Shown in pieces: positions 41,601 to 52,438 of a DNA stretch of 64,000 nucleotides; positions within the stretch are counted from its first letter, which is position 1; each line of letters starts with the position of its first letter. Both the position numbers and the translations under genes were made by a program. Origin of the DNA: Lethocerus indicus (Eukaryota; Arthropoda; Insecta; Hemiptera; Belostomatidae); NCBI GenBank assembly GCA_019843655.1, contig JACDQD010000004.1, positions 29,709,872 through 29,773,871 on the forward strand, given 5' to 3'. Below the pieces are notes generated by a model. That model was not told where the DNA came from and did no database searches. It saw nothing but the letters and a program-made list of their open reading frames with translations.

Positions 41601-44600
41601 GATTGCTTTTACTTTTTGTCTTCCCTTCCTTATTTCACTAACGCTTAATTTTCTTGGCTTATCACTTCTATAAAATCAGAGTTAGTTTTTCAGTATATCC
41701 CAAATGTAATTAAATCTTTTTCCGTTTCCGGTGACGCCGATTAGTCGTAGGCTAATGGGCGCAATAAATCTGAAAAGACAATGTTCCAGTTAAAAATGAA
41801 GATCCGAAACGAGTCCCACGCCGCCTGCCCCGTTCCGATCCGTTCCCATGATAGAGCTCCGTCCGGAATGAATTCCAAAGTAGGCGATTTTCTTAATTTT
41901 TTTCCAAGCCAAAAGCCGCTGTAAGTCCACGACCGCTCTTATTTGTTCCGCTAGGCCTCTCCGGATAATGACCATCCGACCGACCCCCCTCCCTCCAATT
42001 AAACGTGAACTCTTCCCCAGACTTCCTTCGAGTGAGTAAGTAATTTATAGTAGACCGTACTTTTTGTCCGGCCCCGTGCCGGCGCTTTTTTTTCTCGCTT
42101 CCACCTCGAAATAACTCCGGCTTTCATTTCTAGACTATTTAGTGGGAGATTGGATTTTGCCGTTTCTTAGTATTTCGGAAGTTTGTTTACCGGACAAACC
42201 GAAGTCATAATTCAGATCTCGGGGTTCGATTTCTGGCGGCCAACCAAAACATGTTTCCGTCAAAAGTAAATTTATTATTATTATTAACGATTCCCTCTTT
42301 CTTATAGCGCTTTTTACCTAAAGACTAGATAAGGATTCCGGTTCGAACAAGGTTTTCGTGTTTACCCTAATGGAATATTCTGAAGGCGGTTATCTCGCGA
42401 GTTGAATTCTAGTCTTCCGTACATTTAGTCCGAAAAATATTTGGAAAAGCTATGATTTTTGAATAGTCAAATATTCGGGGTTTTTGGTGATCGACGGCCC
42501 GCGAAAACCCCGCGTGGAAACACCCCCTGGGGTAGTATAAGATTGGGCGGGACGTGCCATGAAAGTTGATTACAATCAGGTACCGCTCTCCGTTCCCAAT
42601 ACACCTGCTCCACCTCGCGTTCCACCTTTTGTCGGCTCGGATCAACGACTTCCCCCAAACCGACCCGAGGACGAGGTGGAGGAAGATTTTTCCCCCATAT
42701 TCTACAACCACAGCCCCCCCCCCAACCCTCAACCCCTTCATATTGCTCGAGGCGGTGCCGCAGATGTGGCCGAAGTCGATTTGCCCGGCTCTACAGCCAG
42801 TCATCGAATGCTGGCGGTATTTGGCTAATTTAATTTCGACTATTCCCCGATATAAATTCAATCGAAATTCCAGCCCGCGAGTTTAAAAGAGGACAAATTA
42901 GTGGTATTTGCGTGGTTACATTGCAATTTTCGATTTGGATCAATCGTTCCACCGCTGGAACCTTTTTCATATACACTGAAGATAATAATATGTACAATAT
43001 TGAGCAGAACTTTATTAGAGTTTGTAAATAATTGAAGTGAACCTCTACCGCAGTTTCTGGGGGTCCGAAATGTTGGTATGATTCCTCAATTACACTATAG
43101 GAACACAATCTTGCACCCCTTACAACAAAATACTCTAAGTTCTACTATATAATATACCTGTTCGAATTACCCTAACATAACCGATGTCCTGTGACTGTAA
43201 ACTCTACAATCCGATAACCGATACCGTATCCCGGTACAAGTCGGCTGTCCGAGCTACGTTCATGGTTTGTTGAAATTTCGCCGGCCGTTAGAACAACGGT
43301 ACAGAATATTCCTTTGTTTGGCGCGCAAAAGAAAACAACAATCGCGGAACTGTCACGATTCGAGACGTTACAATCAGGCGACCGTTCCGGTCCCTCGACT
43401 TTTACTCACGCTTTCTTCAAAAACCCCCGGCTTATTTACAAATCTCGAAACCGCCGGGGTGTTTTTTTTCCCCCCTCCTTGCCCAACGCAATGTGGCAAC
43501 GCGGAGGTGGTGCGATTCCGTAATATCTCTGTAATTTCGTTGTTGTTGTTGTCACTATATTATTCATTTTTATTGTGAAAATGAATTAAACCGAATCTAC
43601 GGACGGTTATAGCGAGCTACACTTTCAGCGCTCTGAAAATAAGTAATTATTCCCTACAGAGTTTTCCCATCAACACCTTAGAGTGGAGTACATTAATGAG
43701 CCAAGTGGAGCCGTCTGCATTCGGCCGATGGGTGCCAACTGAGAGCCCCTCTCCCTAAATAGTTTCGATCCACTTCCGCGTATACTACTCGAATAATTCA
43801 AAACGGTACGAATTGCTTTCCTCCTGGAATTGTACCGTATTCTGCCGCGTAGCTAAGGTTTCATTAGTAGTCGCACGTAACGTAAAATCCCCCTTTAGAG
43901 TCAGCGATGGGCGGCATTAAAAAACATCTAACAATCTAGTTGGTTATTTTAAACTGCTCAAGTTTAGCTTGATGTTTGATACTGCCCTTGTTCGGTCATG
44001 ATTAGTGTTGAGATTAAATTACGGATACTGAACATTTCATTACTGAATCCATCTAATGAAATGTCTCCTCGGTATTATTGAATTTAATTCGGCCGATTTC
44101 ACAGCTGGCGGTCTAAGGTTTGTAGCCGGCCGTTTTTAACCCCGGAATAAATTCATCCCTTCGCCTTATCCTAACCCCCGTAACCAACCCACCCCACGAG
44201 TAGCTTAAATTTTCCGAAACCTTTCTGTGCCTGCCAACGGGCCCTGAGCCGCAGTTTGTTTTGTTTTCCCACGTCGCCGTTTCAACGCCGCCTCTGTTTT
44301 TCCGGAAGCCCTCCACCCCCCACATCACCCTCCCTGCTGACCCTTCCGATCCGACCGCGTTGAATATTTATCGGACGAAACTACGGGACCGGAGACGGCC
44401 TTTCCCAACCTCATTATTGTTCGGTCCTGGGATACGGTCGACGAGAAAAGCAGATCGTGACGCACGATTTAAAAACACCGTATACGGATGCACGCGGTTC
44501 GCTGTAGCACTTGCGAAAGTTCTGAGGAATGTATGTTTCGATGTCATAAAGTGTACATTCATTAGAAGAGTAGATAAACAGAACCTCTAGCCACATAAAT

Positions 44601-45223
44601 ATAACTTTGGTTTGAATAATATATTGTCAGTTTAAAGATTTGAGGTGGATTTCCCAATCGTCCCATCATACTCCGTCCGTTATGGGAAACAAAAATTCGA
44701 TACACTGGTCAAGATTTAGGGAAGAATACGGAAACGTGTATATAGACAATGGCTAAAAACCAAAGCAGTTTTTATAGTATATTTAATTTGAAATACGAAA
44801 TATTTTTGGCTAAGATTATTTCTTGGGTTAGATCTAATGATTCTCGGCATTTCATTGCGAATTGTACTTCTAATTCCCGAATTAATATCTGAATTGTTTA
44901 TTTGATTAGTTTGCCTATTCAAAAAAAAAGAACCAAATTTCTGTGTCGGTGAAATTTTTTCGTCAATTCGTTTCATTCTTGAAAGCGATACTTTCACGAA
45001 TACAATGATAGAAATTGCCGTAATTGTTTCGAAAAATGTCCCACGCAATTTCCACGAATTCCCCGCCCACCCACCACCCCCTTCGACGTTATTAAATCCG
45101 TAAGTTATAATTTGCCAGGCTTCAGTTTTCGTCTCTTTAACGACAGTAGCCGTCGAAACCGCGAATCTGTCGGCAATAGAGAGACCGGTGAAAGTGTGGC
45201 CCGCGGGCTTACGTCGAACTGAG

Positions 45224-45257
45224 TATAAAGCCGGAATACAGATAGGCGGTAGTCAGT
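45224..45257 (+). promoter_or_regulatory. Candidate core promoter (TATA plus TCAGT initiator) upstream of Drak
   Basis: TATAAA lies at 45224-45229 and the arthropod initiator TCAGT at 45253-45257, with the A at 45255. The distance from the first T of the TATA box to the A is 31 bp, the canonical spacing. It lies about 750 bp before the first visible Drak exon on the same strand. Assignment to Drak is inferred from position: no coding exon joining it to exon a could be shown. Confidence 0.45.
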
Positions 45258-46000
45258 AGTGTGTATGCGGTGTAGACGGTGGCCGGTTATGATTTAAAAC
45301 TTTCACGTTTGGCCGCCGCTCTTATAGGCTTTTTTCTTTCACTTTCATTTTTGGAACGGCTTTGTTTCAGCCGCTATCCCTCTCCAGCCGGTCTCGGCGC
45401 TCTTCGAACGTGCGAATCTCCGAATGAATTTCAATTGGGAACTCGGCGGCGATAAATTCGCAAGTTCGGACCCCTTTTTTGCCCCCGCGTCTACAGTTTT
45501 CAGAAAGTATTTTTCCCACCGGGTTAAAAAAAGAGACCGGCGCGTGCTTCCTTTGAATAGATGCCCTTATCGAGTAAGGGCGACTTATTTCACGAGTTCA
45601 TAGATAATATACGAACTTTGTCATACAGTAGAAATACTTTTCAAGTGTAATATTACATTACTACTTATAATGCAGGGAAATGTTTAATATTTTATTATCG
45701 ATTTTATTTTGATAAGTTACTTCTACATACATAGTATTTAATTTCTCTCTTCTTTTAGTTACACTTTTAATTATTATTATTATTTTTATTAGATTATTAG
45801 AGTGAGGTTTGGGTGCAGTACGGATATGATTCCTAAAATTTCGATTCACGATTTTTATTTTAGTTAACTCTTTGTATGCCTCAACGACCAGAATGTTGTT
45901 TTTAACATTCATTCACTTCTCTCCTACGACTTCATCCTGCTATTGGGTACTCTCTGTTTGCGATGAATGTAGGTTATATGTTCCATTTTTTGTGTTCCAG

Positions 46001-46213
46001 GGGTAAATTCGCCGCGGTGAGGCGCATAACGCACAAGGTGACCGGTGTGGCGTACGCGGCCAAGTTCATTCGTAAGAGGAGGCGATCGATGGACCAGAGG
46101 CAGGTGATACTGCACGAGGTGGCCGTACTCTGTCTCGCCGAACAGGCGCACCGCATAGTCAGCCTCATAGAAGTCTACGAGACGCCCTCGGAAATGGCCC
46201 TAGTCCTCGAATT
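46001..46213 (+). CDS. Drak: Drak exon a: kinase N-lobe
   Basis: The acceptor is a pyrimidine stretch ending TTCCAG at 45995-46000 and the donor is GTAAGT at 46214. One base completes a codon from the missing upstream exon, then 70 codons follow, then two bases of leucine. It holds the end of the P-loop, the ATP-binding lysine (AAKF) and the alphaC glutamate (LHEVAVL). It stops just before the hinge (VLEL). Confidence 0.92.
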
Positions 46214-49200
46214 GTAAGTTACAACCAACCCCGGAGTTGGACCGAAATTAGTTCAGAATACATGTTTCGTGGTCTGCGAATGGGTGGAATACCGTAGATG
46301 TCGTGTGTTTCTCTCTCCTCTCGCTGGTTTGGTCTTCCGCTAGACCGGTTTCGGCTGCTCGCCATCTTCAGTAGCGTTCGTTCTTGAAAATAACAAACAA
46401 AACAACATAATAAATGAAAAGATATATTCCCAAAGTGACGCTTATTCGCCACGCTAATCCCACTAAAGAACCTCCTCATCCGCCCAATCGCACCCCCTTT
46501 TGACCAATCTGACAAAGATTTAAACCCATTAAGAAAAATCCCCCCCCTCACCTCAAATAAGACAAACAACATCCCCAAAAAACACAATAACAAGACAGGT
46601 GTATAAACACACGACAAACAGACAACCACCACAATACAAGTGACAGTGACAGTGCAGTGAGGATGCCCAAAAACATCCAAAGTACCAAAAGTGACTAACA
46701 CCGCTACTGAAGATGGCGAGCAGCCGAAACCGGTCTATCGAAAGACCAAACCAGCGAGAGGAGACAGAAGCACACGAAATCTCCGGCGAACCAAAATTAT
46801 TAAATGCCGGATGTTAAACCCGTCTTAAAACTATCACCGATAGTCTGTCCCCAACGAAATTTAGTATAAAATAGTTTCGACTCTAACGCCCATATAAATT
46901 AACTCCGTAAGCCCCTCTTATTTCACCCTCGACGGGCCGTTACTAAGCCAAACAAATATCCCGTTTGTCGAAGAATGTTCGGAATTCTTCGGCGATACTT
47001 GGATTTCATCCCAACCGCTCGGTTATGCGTTACCGCTGAGTGACTCTGATATTCAGCTGGAAATAGCTCAAGCCCCGGTCACCTTCCCCATCCATCTAAA
47101 TTCTTGACAACTGGAAACCTGCCCTCGTGGCATTGAAATGCGATAATCATCTCGCTAATCGATTACATCGTCGAGAAATGTATATTAATCGTATGTGTCG
47201 TTAATAAATTATTTAATCTAGAGATAACAACGAGCAATTGACATAGTTGGCATATTTCATCTAATTTTAAATATATTTAGCGAATGTTTAACTTACGAAA
47301 TCAAATTATCGATGGCCTTTATATCTATTGTTGAATATAAAACTGCTTATTCAACATTCGCCATTGACAGTATTACGTATGCAATATTTCAGGCATGAAT
47401 ATTCATAGATAGAAATTATGTAAATTACAGTAGTAATTATCACTAGAGCGTATTCCTCAGAAGAGTCTGTGCTGTCGGCCGTTAATGATATTTAAAGGAA
47501 TACTCCAGATGAATGTGTTACTGTGTTTCGTTGTCGCAATTGCTATACAGTTCTATCAAGTTTTCATTATAGATAAATCTACGATCTTCGAGTATAAGAT
47601 GTGACGTATCCTTGTTTTATGTTTAGAGCGTCGGGAGGGGAAGTGCAGAGGGTGGTGGACATGCAAGACGGCCTCGAAGAGGTGGAGGCGGTCAGAGTGA
47701 TGCAGCAAGTGCTCGAGGCTCTGACTTTCCTACACAGCCACAACATAGCCCATCTAGATCTCAAAGTAGGTCCACACCGACATCAACATTAAAAGCGTCC
47801 GTTTATCTTAATGGCATCGGCTTTTGCCACCATGTAAACATATCCTTTATGCTGTAATGAGGCCTGCCCTCGAGCCAAAGAACCGGGGCCGAAACTGCGC
47901 CCTAAGTGGGTAGAAAGTTTGTTTGTTGGAGTATTAACGCGGGTTTTTATTTCATCGGGCACGGTCCAGGAAAAATATCTCTTTCACACTTCCTAGTTTC
48001 TGAATAATTTTATACCTTTTCGACATAAATCCATATCAAAATTATGCTTACCCTTAAGCTATGATAGTATAGTGACTTATTTACGTTTTATTGGGATCAT
48101 CCATTATGATCAGTTTGGCTCCTATTTTTACTTCCTTAGTATGAAACTCGTTAATATTTATTTTCCGATTTTTCCAGCCCCAGAACATGCTTTTAACCAC
48201 GGCGTACCCGGAAACCGATTTGAAACTTTGCGATTTCGGCATTTCCCGCCTGATCAGAGAAGGCGTCGAAGTCAGGGAAATTCTCGGCACACCAGATTAT
48301 GTCGGTGAGTAGTAATTCGGAGTCTCTTGCAACTGATTTATCGCGGAAAAACGAAATGTTTTTAACAATCATTTATTCTATTGTTTATCTTTGCGGCGCT
48401 ATATATTTATCTCTTAATTCCAGCACCGGAAATACTTGGTTATGAACCGATCTCGTTGGCAACGGACATGTGGTCTGTGGGCGTCCTAGCGTACGTACTT
48501 CTCAGCGGTTACTCGCCATTCGGCGGTGACAACAAACAGCAGACGTTCTGCAATATCACACAGTGCGCACTGACTTTCCCCGACGAACTATTCGAGGGGG
48601 TTTCACCGGCTGCGATTGACTTCATTCAGTCGACACTAATAGTTGATCCGAGGTAAGCCCAAGTGTATAACTCTGGGGTATTGCGTATCATCTTTGAATT
48701 GCCGTTTCAGAAATAATAAAAACTTTGACAGCGTAGGCAGGACATTTTCAGAAATGCGCCATTAATTTGTAGCAATTTCCGAGTCTTTTTGGTAAATATT
48801 GGGAACACCCGCCGTTGTTTCGAATGCTAGACCGATTTCGGCTACGCATCAACGTTCAGTAGCATCGCCTCAGTAAACTGCCTACGCATGTCGGTGGCCG
48901 ATCGGCAATGTCAATGTGTCCTGTAACTGTCCGGCCAGTAAGCAGAAATCGAGCATCCCAGTGAAAGTGCTGACGGCGCTCAGACTTCGGCGAAAAGGCG
49001 ATACCGGATTATTGGTCGGTCGAAGGCATCGAGTTTCTTTTCTTGAGCCGTACTAACGGGATGAACGTGAAATCACTTTGTGAGTTCATTTTCTCATTTA
49101 TTCTATTCCTCCGTTCGATCCTGAATATCTCCGTGCGTTGGCATCGGACAGGCTGGAACAATATTATCGCAGGTTTGAAGAGCGCGTAAACGCCCATATA

Positions 49201-49423
49201 AAATGCATCGAGAATATTCAACAACAAGCAAAGCGACATAACATAACGTACGAGAAAATTAACTCAAAAATTGACACCATATTCACCCCGTTAATACAGC
49301 TTTACCAAAGAAACCTGATACCTACAGCCACCTGATAATTCAAAAAAGACATAAGCCGCTTAGCGGAATCCCTACCGATCTAAAAAAACAACGACATTTC
49401 CGACACAACAAAACAAGGACAGA

Positions 49424-49480
<57 letters not shown>

Positions 49481-49861
49481 AACAAAACAACGTCCACAGT
49501 AGAAATGAGGTGAGCAGGAAGCCTCCGATGTGCCGGAGTGGCTCACCGGCCCAGGGGTTAGTGAAGATGGCGAAACGCGTCTATCCAGAGAGTAAAAGCG
49601 AGACTGATATGAGGGTGTACTGTTTGCAGGTGCAGGCTGAGCGCGGGCGAGTGCCTGAGCCACCCTTGGGTGCGGGGCGCGCCGGCTGTCGAGAGGCCGG
49701 TGGGCGAGGCCGACTCCGAGGAGGAGGTAGGCCTGCCCTACCTGGCCACCTGCCTGCCCTCCTCCTGCTCCCAGTGCGGCACCCACTGCTCACAGCACGA
49801 CTCCATCATCTCCGGCTCACCAGTCGTCGAGATAATACGCGACCGCGGCATCATATGTTAA
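46001..49861 (+). CDS. Drak: Drak, death-associated-protein-kinase-related Ser/Thr kinase (5' end missing)
   Basis: Five coding exons join in frame: 46001-46213, 47627-47765, 48178-48304, 48424-48652 and 49630-49861 (940 nt, about 313 residues, stop TAA). All introns are GT-AG and all phases match. Visible kinase landmarks in order are: the end of the glycine loop (GKFAAVRR), the VAIK-type lysine (AAKFIRKRRR), the catalytic loop HLDLKPQN (the HLD form used by the DAPK/DRAK group instead of HRD), the magnesium motif DFG (LCDFGISR), the activation segment GTPDYVAPE, and subdomain XI (CLSHPWV). The tail is about 60 residues and Cys/Ser-rich, ending RDRGIIC. By family knowledge, DRAK (STK17A/B in vertebrates) phosphorylates myosin light chain and acts in cytoskeletal and apoptotic signalling. 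The first visible exon needs an upstream exon ending in phase 2, encoding the N-terminus and the start of the P-loop. I did not find it, so the gene model is 5'-partial. Introns 1 and 4 carry hammerhead-bearing repeats. Confidence 0.93.
46338..46376 (-). ncRNA. Hammerhead ribozyme, type I, minimal stem III
   Basis: In RNA order on the minus strand: CGCUA (stem I, 5'), CUGAAGA, a single U, GGC-GAGCA-GCC (stem II), GAA, ACCGGU (palindromic stem III), C (cleavage position), UAGCG (stem I, 3'). Stem I is a perfect 5-bp helix and the cleavage triplet is GUC, between 46343 and 46342. The extra U after CUGANGA departs from the minimal consensus. Stem III is too short to close alone, so a dimer would be expected, as known for Penelope-like and newt-type hammerheads. 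Confidence 0.65.
46702..46740 (+). ncRNA. Hammerhead ribozyme-like motif, right arm
   Basis: Identical core to the left arm (CUGAAGA, U, GGC/GCC stem II, GAA, ACCGGU, C at 46735). Stem I is CGCUA against UAUCG, with one mismatch in the middle, so it is probably weaker. Confidence 0.55.
47627..47765 (+). CDS. Drak: Drak exon b: hinge to catalytic loop
   Basis: It starts after TTTAG at 47622-47626 and finishes the hinge (LASGGEVQ). It ends at the catalytic HLDLK, with donor GTAGGT at 47766, phase 0. Confidence 0.92.
48178..48304 (+). CDS. Drak: Drak exon c: PQN, DFG and activation segment
   Basis: The acceptor is TTTCCAG at 48171-48177. The exon begins with the PQN that completes the catalytic loop, and carries LCDFGISR and GTPDYV. 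The donor is GTGAGT at 48305, phase 1. Confidence 0.92.
48424..48652 (+). CDS. Drak: Drak exon d: APE to kinase C-lobe
   Basis: It starts in the alanine of APE and includes DMWSVGVLAYVLLSG and SPFGGD, both typical of CAMK-group kinases. It ends in VDPR with donor GTAAGC at 48653, phase 2. Confidence 0.92.
48822..48868 (-). ncRNA. Degenerate hammerhead copy with its own 7-bp stem I
   Basis: Minus strand: GAUGCUA, CUGA, a changed middle (ACGUUGAUGCGUAGCC), GAA, AUCGGU, C, UAGCAUU. Stem I pairs over seven positions (the outermost G-U), yet differs in sequence from the copies at 46.3 and 46.7 kb. The GA of CUGANGA is lost (CUGAACG), so cleavage is unlikely. Confidence 0.45.
49010..49345. repeat. 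Imperfect inverted repeat in Drak intron 4 with a peptide conserved on both arms
   Basis: Arms at about 49010-49146 and 49198-49345 are diverged reverse complements around a spacer of about 50 bp. Read outward, each arm encodes the same short C-terminal pattern. The plus arm has EKINSKIDTIFTPL then RNLIPTAT and stop. The minus arm has EKMNSQSDFTFIPL then RNSMPSTDQ and stop. No family is recognised. The flanking hammerhead at 48822-48868 points outward on the left. Confidence 0.55.
49426..49478. repeat. (AT)n microsatellite in Drak intron 4
   Basis: About 26 uninterrupted AT units, between the inverted repeat and the last Drak exon. Confidence 0.9.
49630..49861 (+). CDS. Drak: Drak exon e: last kinase helix and C-terminal tail
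   Basis: The acceptor TTTGCAG at 49623-49629 gives DPRCRLSAGECLSHPWV, the usual family spacing. A second AG six bases downstream (49635) would delete two residues and is a possible alternative. The tail is acidic (EADSEEE), then Cys/Ser/His-rich, ending RDRGIIC and TAA at 49859-49861. Confidence 0.88.
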
Positions 49862-50780
49862 CGCCGGCCCCTCCTCCACCTTTCACCCCTTTCTCCTCCT
49901 CCTCCTCCTCCTCCTCCTCCTCCTCTCTTTGCCCGACACTTCGTCTGAACTAATTTTCCCTTACGTGTCATTGTCACCGGCATTTAGGACATGGGCCACG
50001 CGCGGACTATCGGCCGCCCCGATTTGGATGGGAATTATTTAACGAATATTTTTTAGTCTTTCGATTGGTGATAATTTTCCGAGTACCGATGATTAATTCC
50101 CTTTAAATGAGTAATGTAATTAGTTTTCTAAAAAAAACTCTTTTTACATTTATTAGAAATGTATTTTTATTGGCACATTTTTTTTTCTTTTTACTTAGTG
50201 TTCCGGCGAATCGCTGCCATATTGAGTGCGATGAATTTGCGTTTTTTTTCGTTAGTAAGTTTAACATCTTGTGTAAATCAATGTGGTCAAATTTGATTTG
50301 AGCTATGGAAGAAACCCTTTTGCCGTGCGCGGCGTCGTGCGTCGGGGTTTGTGTGCTAACTATTGTTATTTTCACTTCATTATAATTATTGTTGTTATAA
50401 AGTTTTGCGCAAAGCGCAGTTTATTATTAAGGTTTGTAGAATATTATCCGATAGGCGCTATCGTCATTTATTTTTAGATACTGTTAAAAACATGTAATAT
50501 CGATAGTAGTTGTATTTTAATATGTATTTTATTCGAATATGTGAGTTTAAATTGATAAGTCATTGCCTATGTACAGAAGATGTAATTCAGTAGTAAGTAT
50601 TGTAAAATTAAAATTTGTGTCTTGGAAAATCAGTATTTATTACCGGTTGCTGCCTTGTGTAACATAAATTGTTAAAACCCTTTTTTGTAAATTGAATTAT
50701 GTGAATGATGGTTTTCAAGAGCTTGTATTTATATCAGTCAATACAGTTGGCTATTAAAATGTACACACTTCGAATTGTTT
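49862..50780 (+). other. Probable Drak 3' UTR, AT-rich
   Basis: It begins with a TCC microsatellite (49892-49924), then becomes AT-rich with no coding signal. A variant poly(A) signal ATTAAA at 50753-50758 is followed by a GT-rich stretch. The extent is inferred. Confidence 0.35.
49892..49924. repeat. (TCC)n microsatellite
   Basis: Eleven TCC units about 30 bp after the Drak stop codon, so probably transcribed in the 3' UTR. Confidence 0.85.
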
Positions 50781-51224
50781 ATTTATTTTGCACTAAACCA
50801 CTTTTATAAACCCACTGCACTGAACAACTAACAATAATTATATTAAAAATATTTTAATGATTCGAATAATACCGATATTGTATAAATATAACTTCTAAAT
50901 ATATTATTTAAAGTTAACATAATAATAAGTAACAAGTGAAAATAATACTGAAAAGTGTTGTGGGAAAGAAAAAAATACTTGGGTTTGATTCTAAATTGTT
51001 ATTCTCTTAACCAAAATAATTTACATTTCAAATAACATAATTATTGTTTAGAAGCTATTATACATATATTATACATACAAATATGTACACCATTCGTAGA
51101 TCACATTTACTACATTTAAAAAAAATAAATTATCTAACTTTCAAAAACAAATTTATAATATGGATCATTTTCTTACCGTCGGTATTTATTATAAAAAATA
51201 TATTCATAATAGGTATCAGAATCA
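50781..51224. other. Intergenic AT-rich spacer between convergent Drak and carrier gene
   Basis: No ORF of note. On the minus strand AATAAA (51190-51185) lies 35 nt after the carrier stop codon and is its likely poly(A) signal. Confidence 0.45.
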
Positions 51225-51424
51225 TCATGTTGATTTTATATATCGTTCGTGGAGATCTTTGAGAATATCCCAGAAGACAAGGACAAGCACTGTCTGAGGT
51301 CCGGTACGTAGATACATAGGTACTACACCTTTGTACATACCTGCTATTCCTTCACTTTTGTACATTTTCTTAACACAATCCATATAACTATTGTACAGGA
51401 GACCTTTTCCATTTGCATCAACAC
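51225..51424 (-). CDS. Carrier exon 4: helix 6 and C-terminus
   Basis: The acceptor is TTTTAG at 51430-51425. It encodes GMYKGVVPMYLRTGPQTVL and ends KDLHERYIKST with TGA at 51227-51225. Confidence 0.92.
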
Positions 51425-52369
51425 CTAAAATAAAACAGGAATTGTGTCAGAAAATTTATTTACTTCTTCCAAAATCAATAATTTTATTATAATACAATTG
51501 TGGAAAAGCTCGTGATATAATGAAATTAAGGGTAAACTCATAAAATAAAATACATTTATGATAAAAATGCTTTATAATACAGTAATTATATAAAAATTGA
51601 ATAACAGCAGTTATATTGAAATCAATTATTTTATTAATGAAAAATAATGTACTTTATGTTTCTTGTTTCAATTTTATATTTATTTGAAAATTATTAAACA
51701 AACTTTAGATTAACAGGATGGTAATGAATTTTTTCATTCTTCTTTATAAATTACTCAAGTGCGTACATATAACATTTTAATAATTTCTATTATTTTTTAA
51801 ATGAGAGTTTGAAAAGAGTTTATAGCACCTCAAGATAAGATAGCAGTGCACAATAAAAAAAGAACAATATACGATCACAAGATGTTTTTCTTACCTTGGT
51901 TATATAAGCGATTAGAAATACAGTCCAAAGGGTTCATTACAATAGTCACTGCAACTCCTCCAATCATGCTGGCAATGAATGAATTCATATACCCTTTTTC
52001 AATCCGGTAATACTGTAATATTTCAAGATGGACACAGTATAAAAGAAAATACTGTACATTTATGTATGATATTCAATGCATACAATAAAAATTAATTATA
52101 ACACGCAATAAATGTTCTAAGAGGGATTCAGAGATTTATTCCAAATATTGACAAGGAGAGTGTTCTATATTTTAATATGGCCCAGAGATTTATTTTAATA
52201 AATACAGTATTATAATATTATAGAATAATAATAATAATAATGCCTTCAGTAAAAATTGGTAGACATTGATATATTTAGTATCGATGAAACCATGAGCACC
52301 CAGAGAATGAGAACTGGGTTAAAGAATTACAGATTACAAGATACATAATAAGGATTATATTATATTATA

Positions 52370-52438
<69 letters not shown>

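Larger units (their letters stand above)
33961..45223. other. Non-coding, possibly Drak upstream region
   Basis: Contains the hammerhead copy at 35.6 kb. The longest ORF (150 codons, 42409-42861, minus) has overlapping frames on the other strand and no recognisable domain. The missing 5' exon or exons of Drak could be here but were not found. Confidence 0.4.
46292..46786. mobile_element. 0.5-kb element with hammerhead ribozymes in its terminal inverted repeats (Drak intron 1)
   Basis: About 95 bp at 46292-46386 is the reverse complement of 46690-46786, at roughly 85 to 90% by eye. Each arm includes a hammerhead core pointing outward. The interior of the plus strand is rich in A and C and poor in G. 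A 160-codon minus-strand frame spans the element (46219-46701), but it translates the ribozyme arm itself (LLKMASSRNRS) and looks incidental. Outward-facing inverted pairs with hammerheads fit the inverted pseudo-LTRs of Penelope-like elements. A non-autonomous hammerhead repeat is the other reading. No GIY-YIG or reverse-transcriptase domain is visible. Confidence 0.6.

Noticed and set aside
42212..42236. Second SINE (GGGGTTCGATTTCTGG, a B-box-like sequence)
   Set aside because: No A box at the proper distance and no similarity to the 33.8-kb copy outside the box.
42409..42861. 150-codon ORF (minus) with long overlapping ORFs on the other strand
   Set aside because: It lies in a GC-rich patch where all frames stay open. 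Composition is not protein-like and there are no splice-linked neighbours.
46219..46701. 160-codon minus-strand ORF over the hammerhead element
   Set aside because: It overlaps Drak intron sequence and translates the ribozyme arm itself. It is long only because the element is poor in the relevant stop codons, and no domain is visible.
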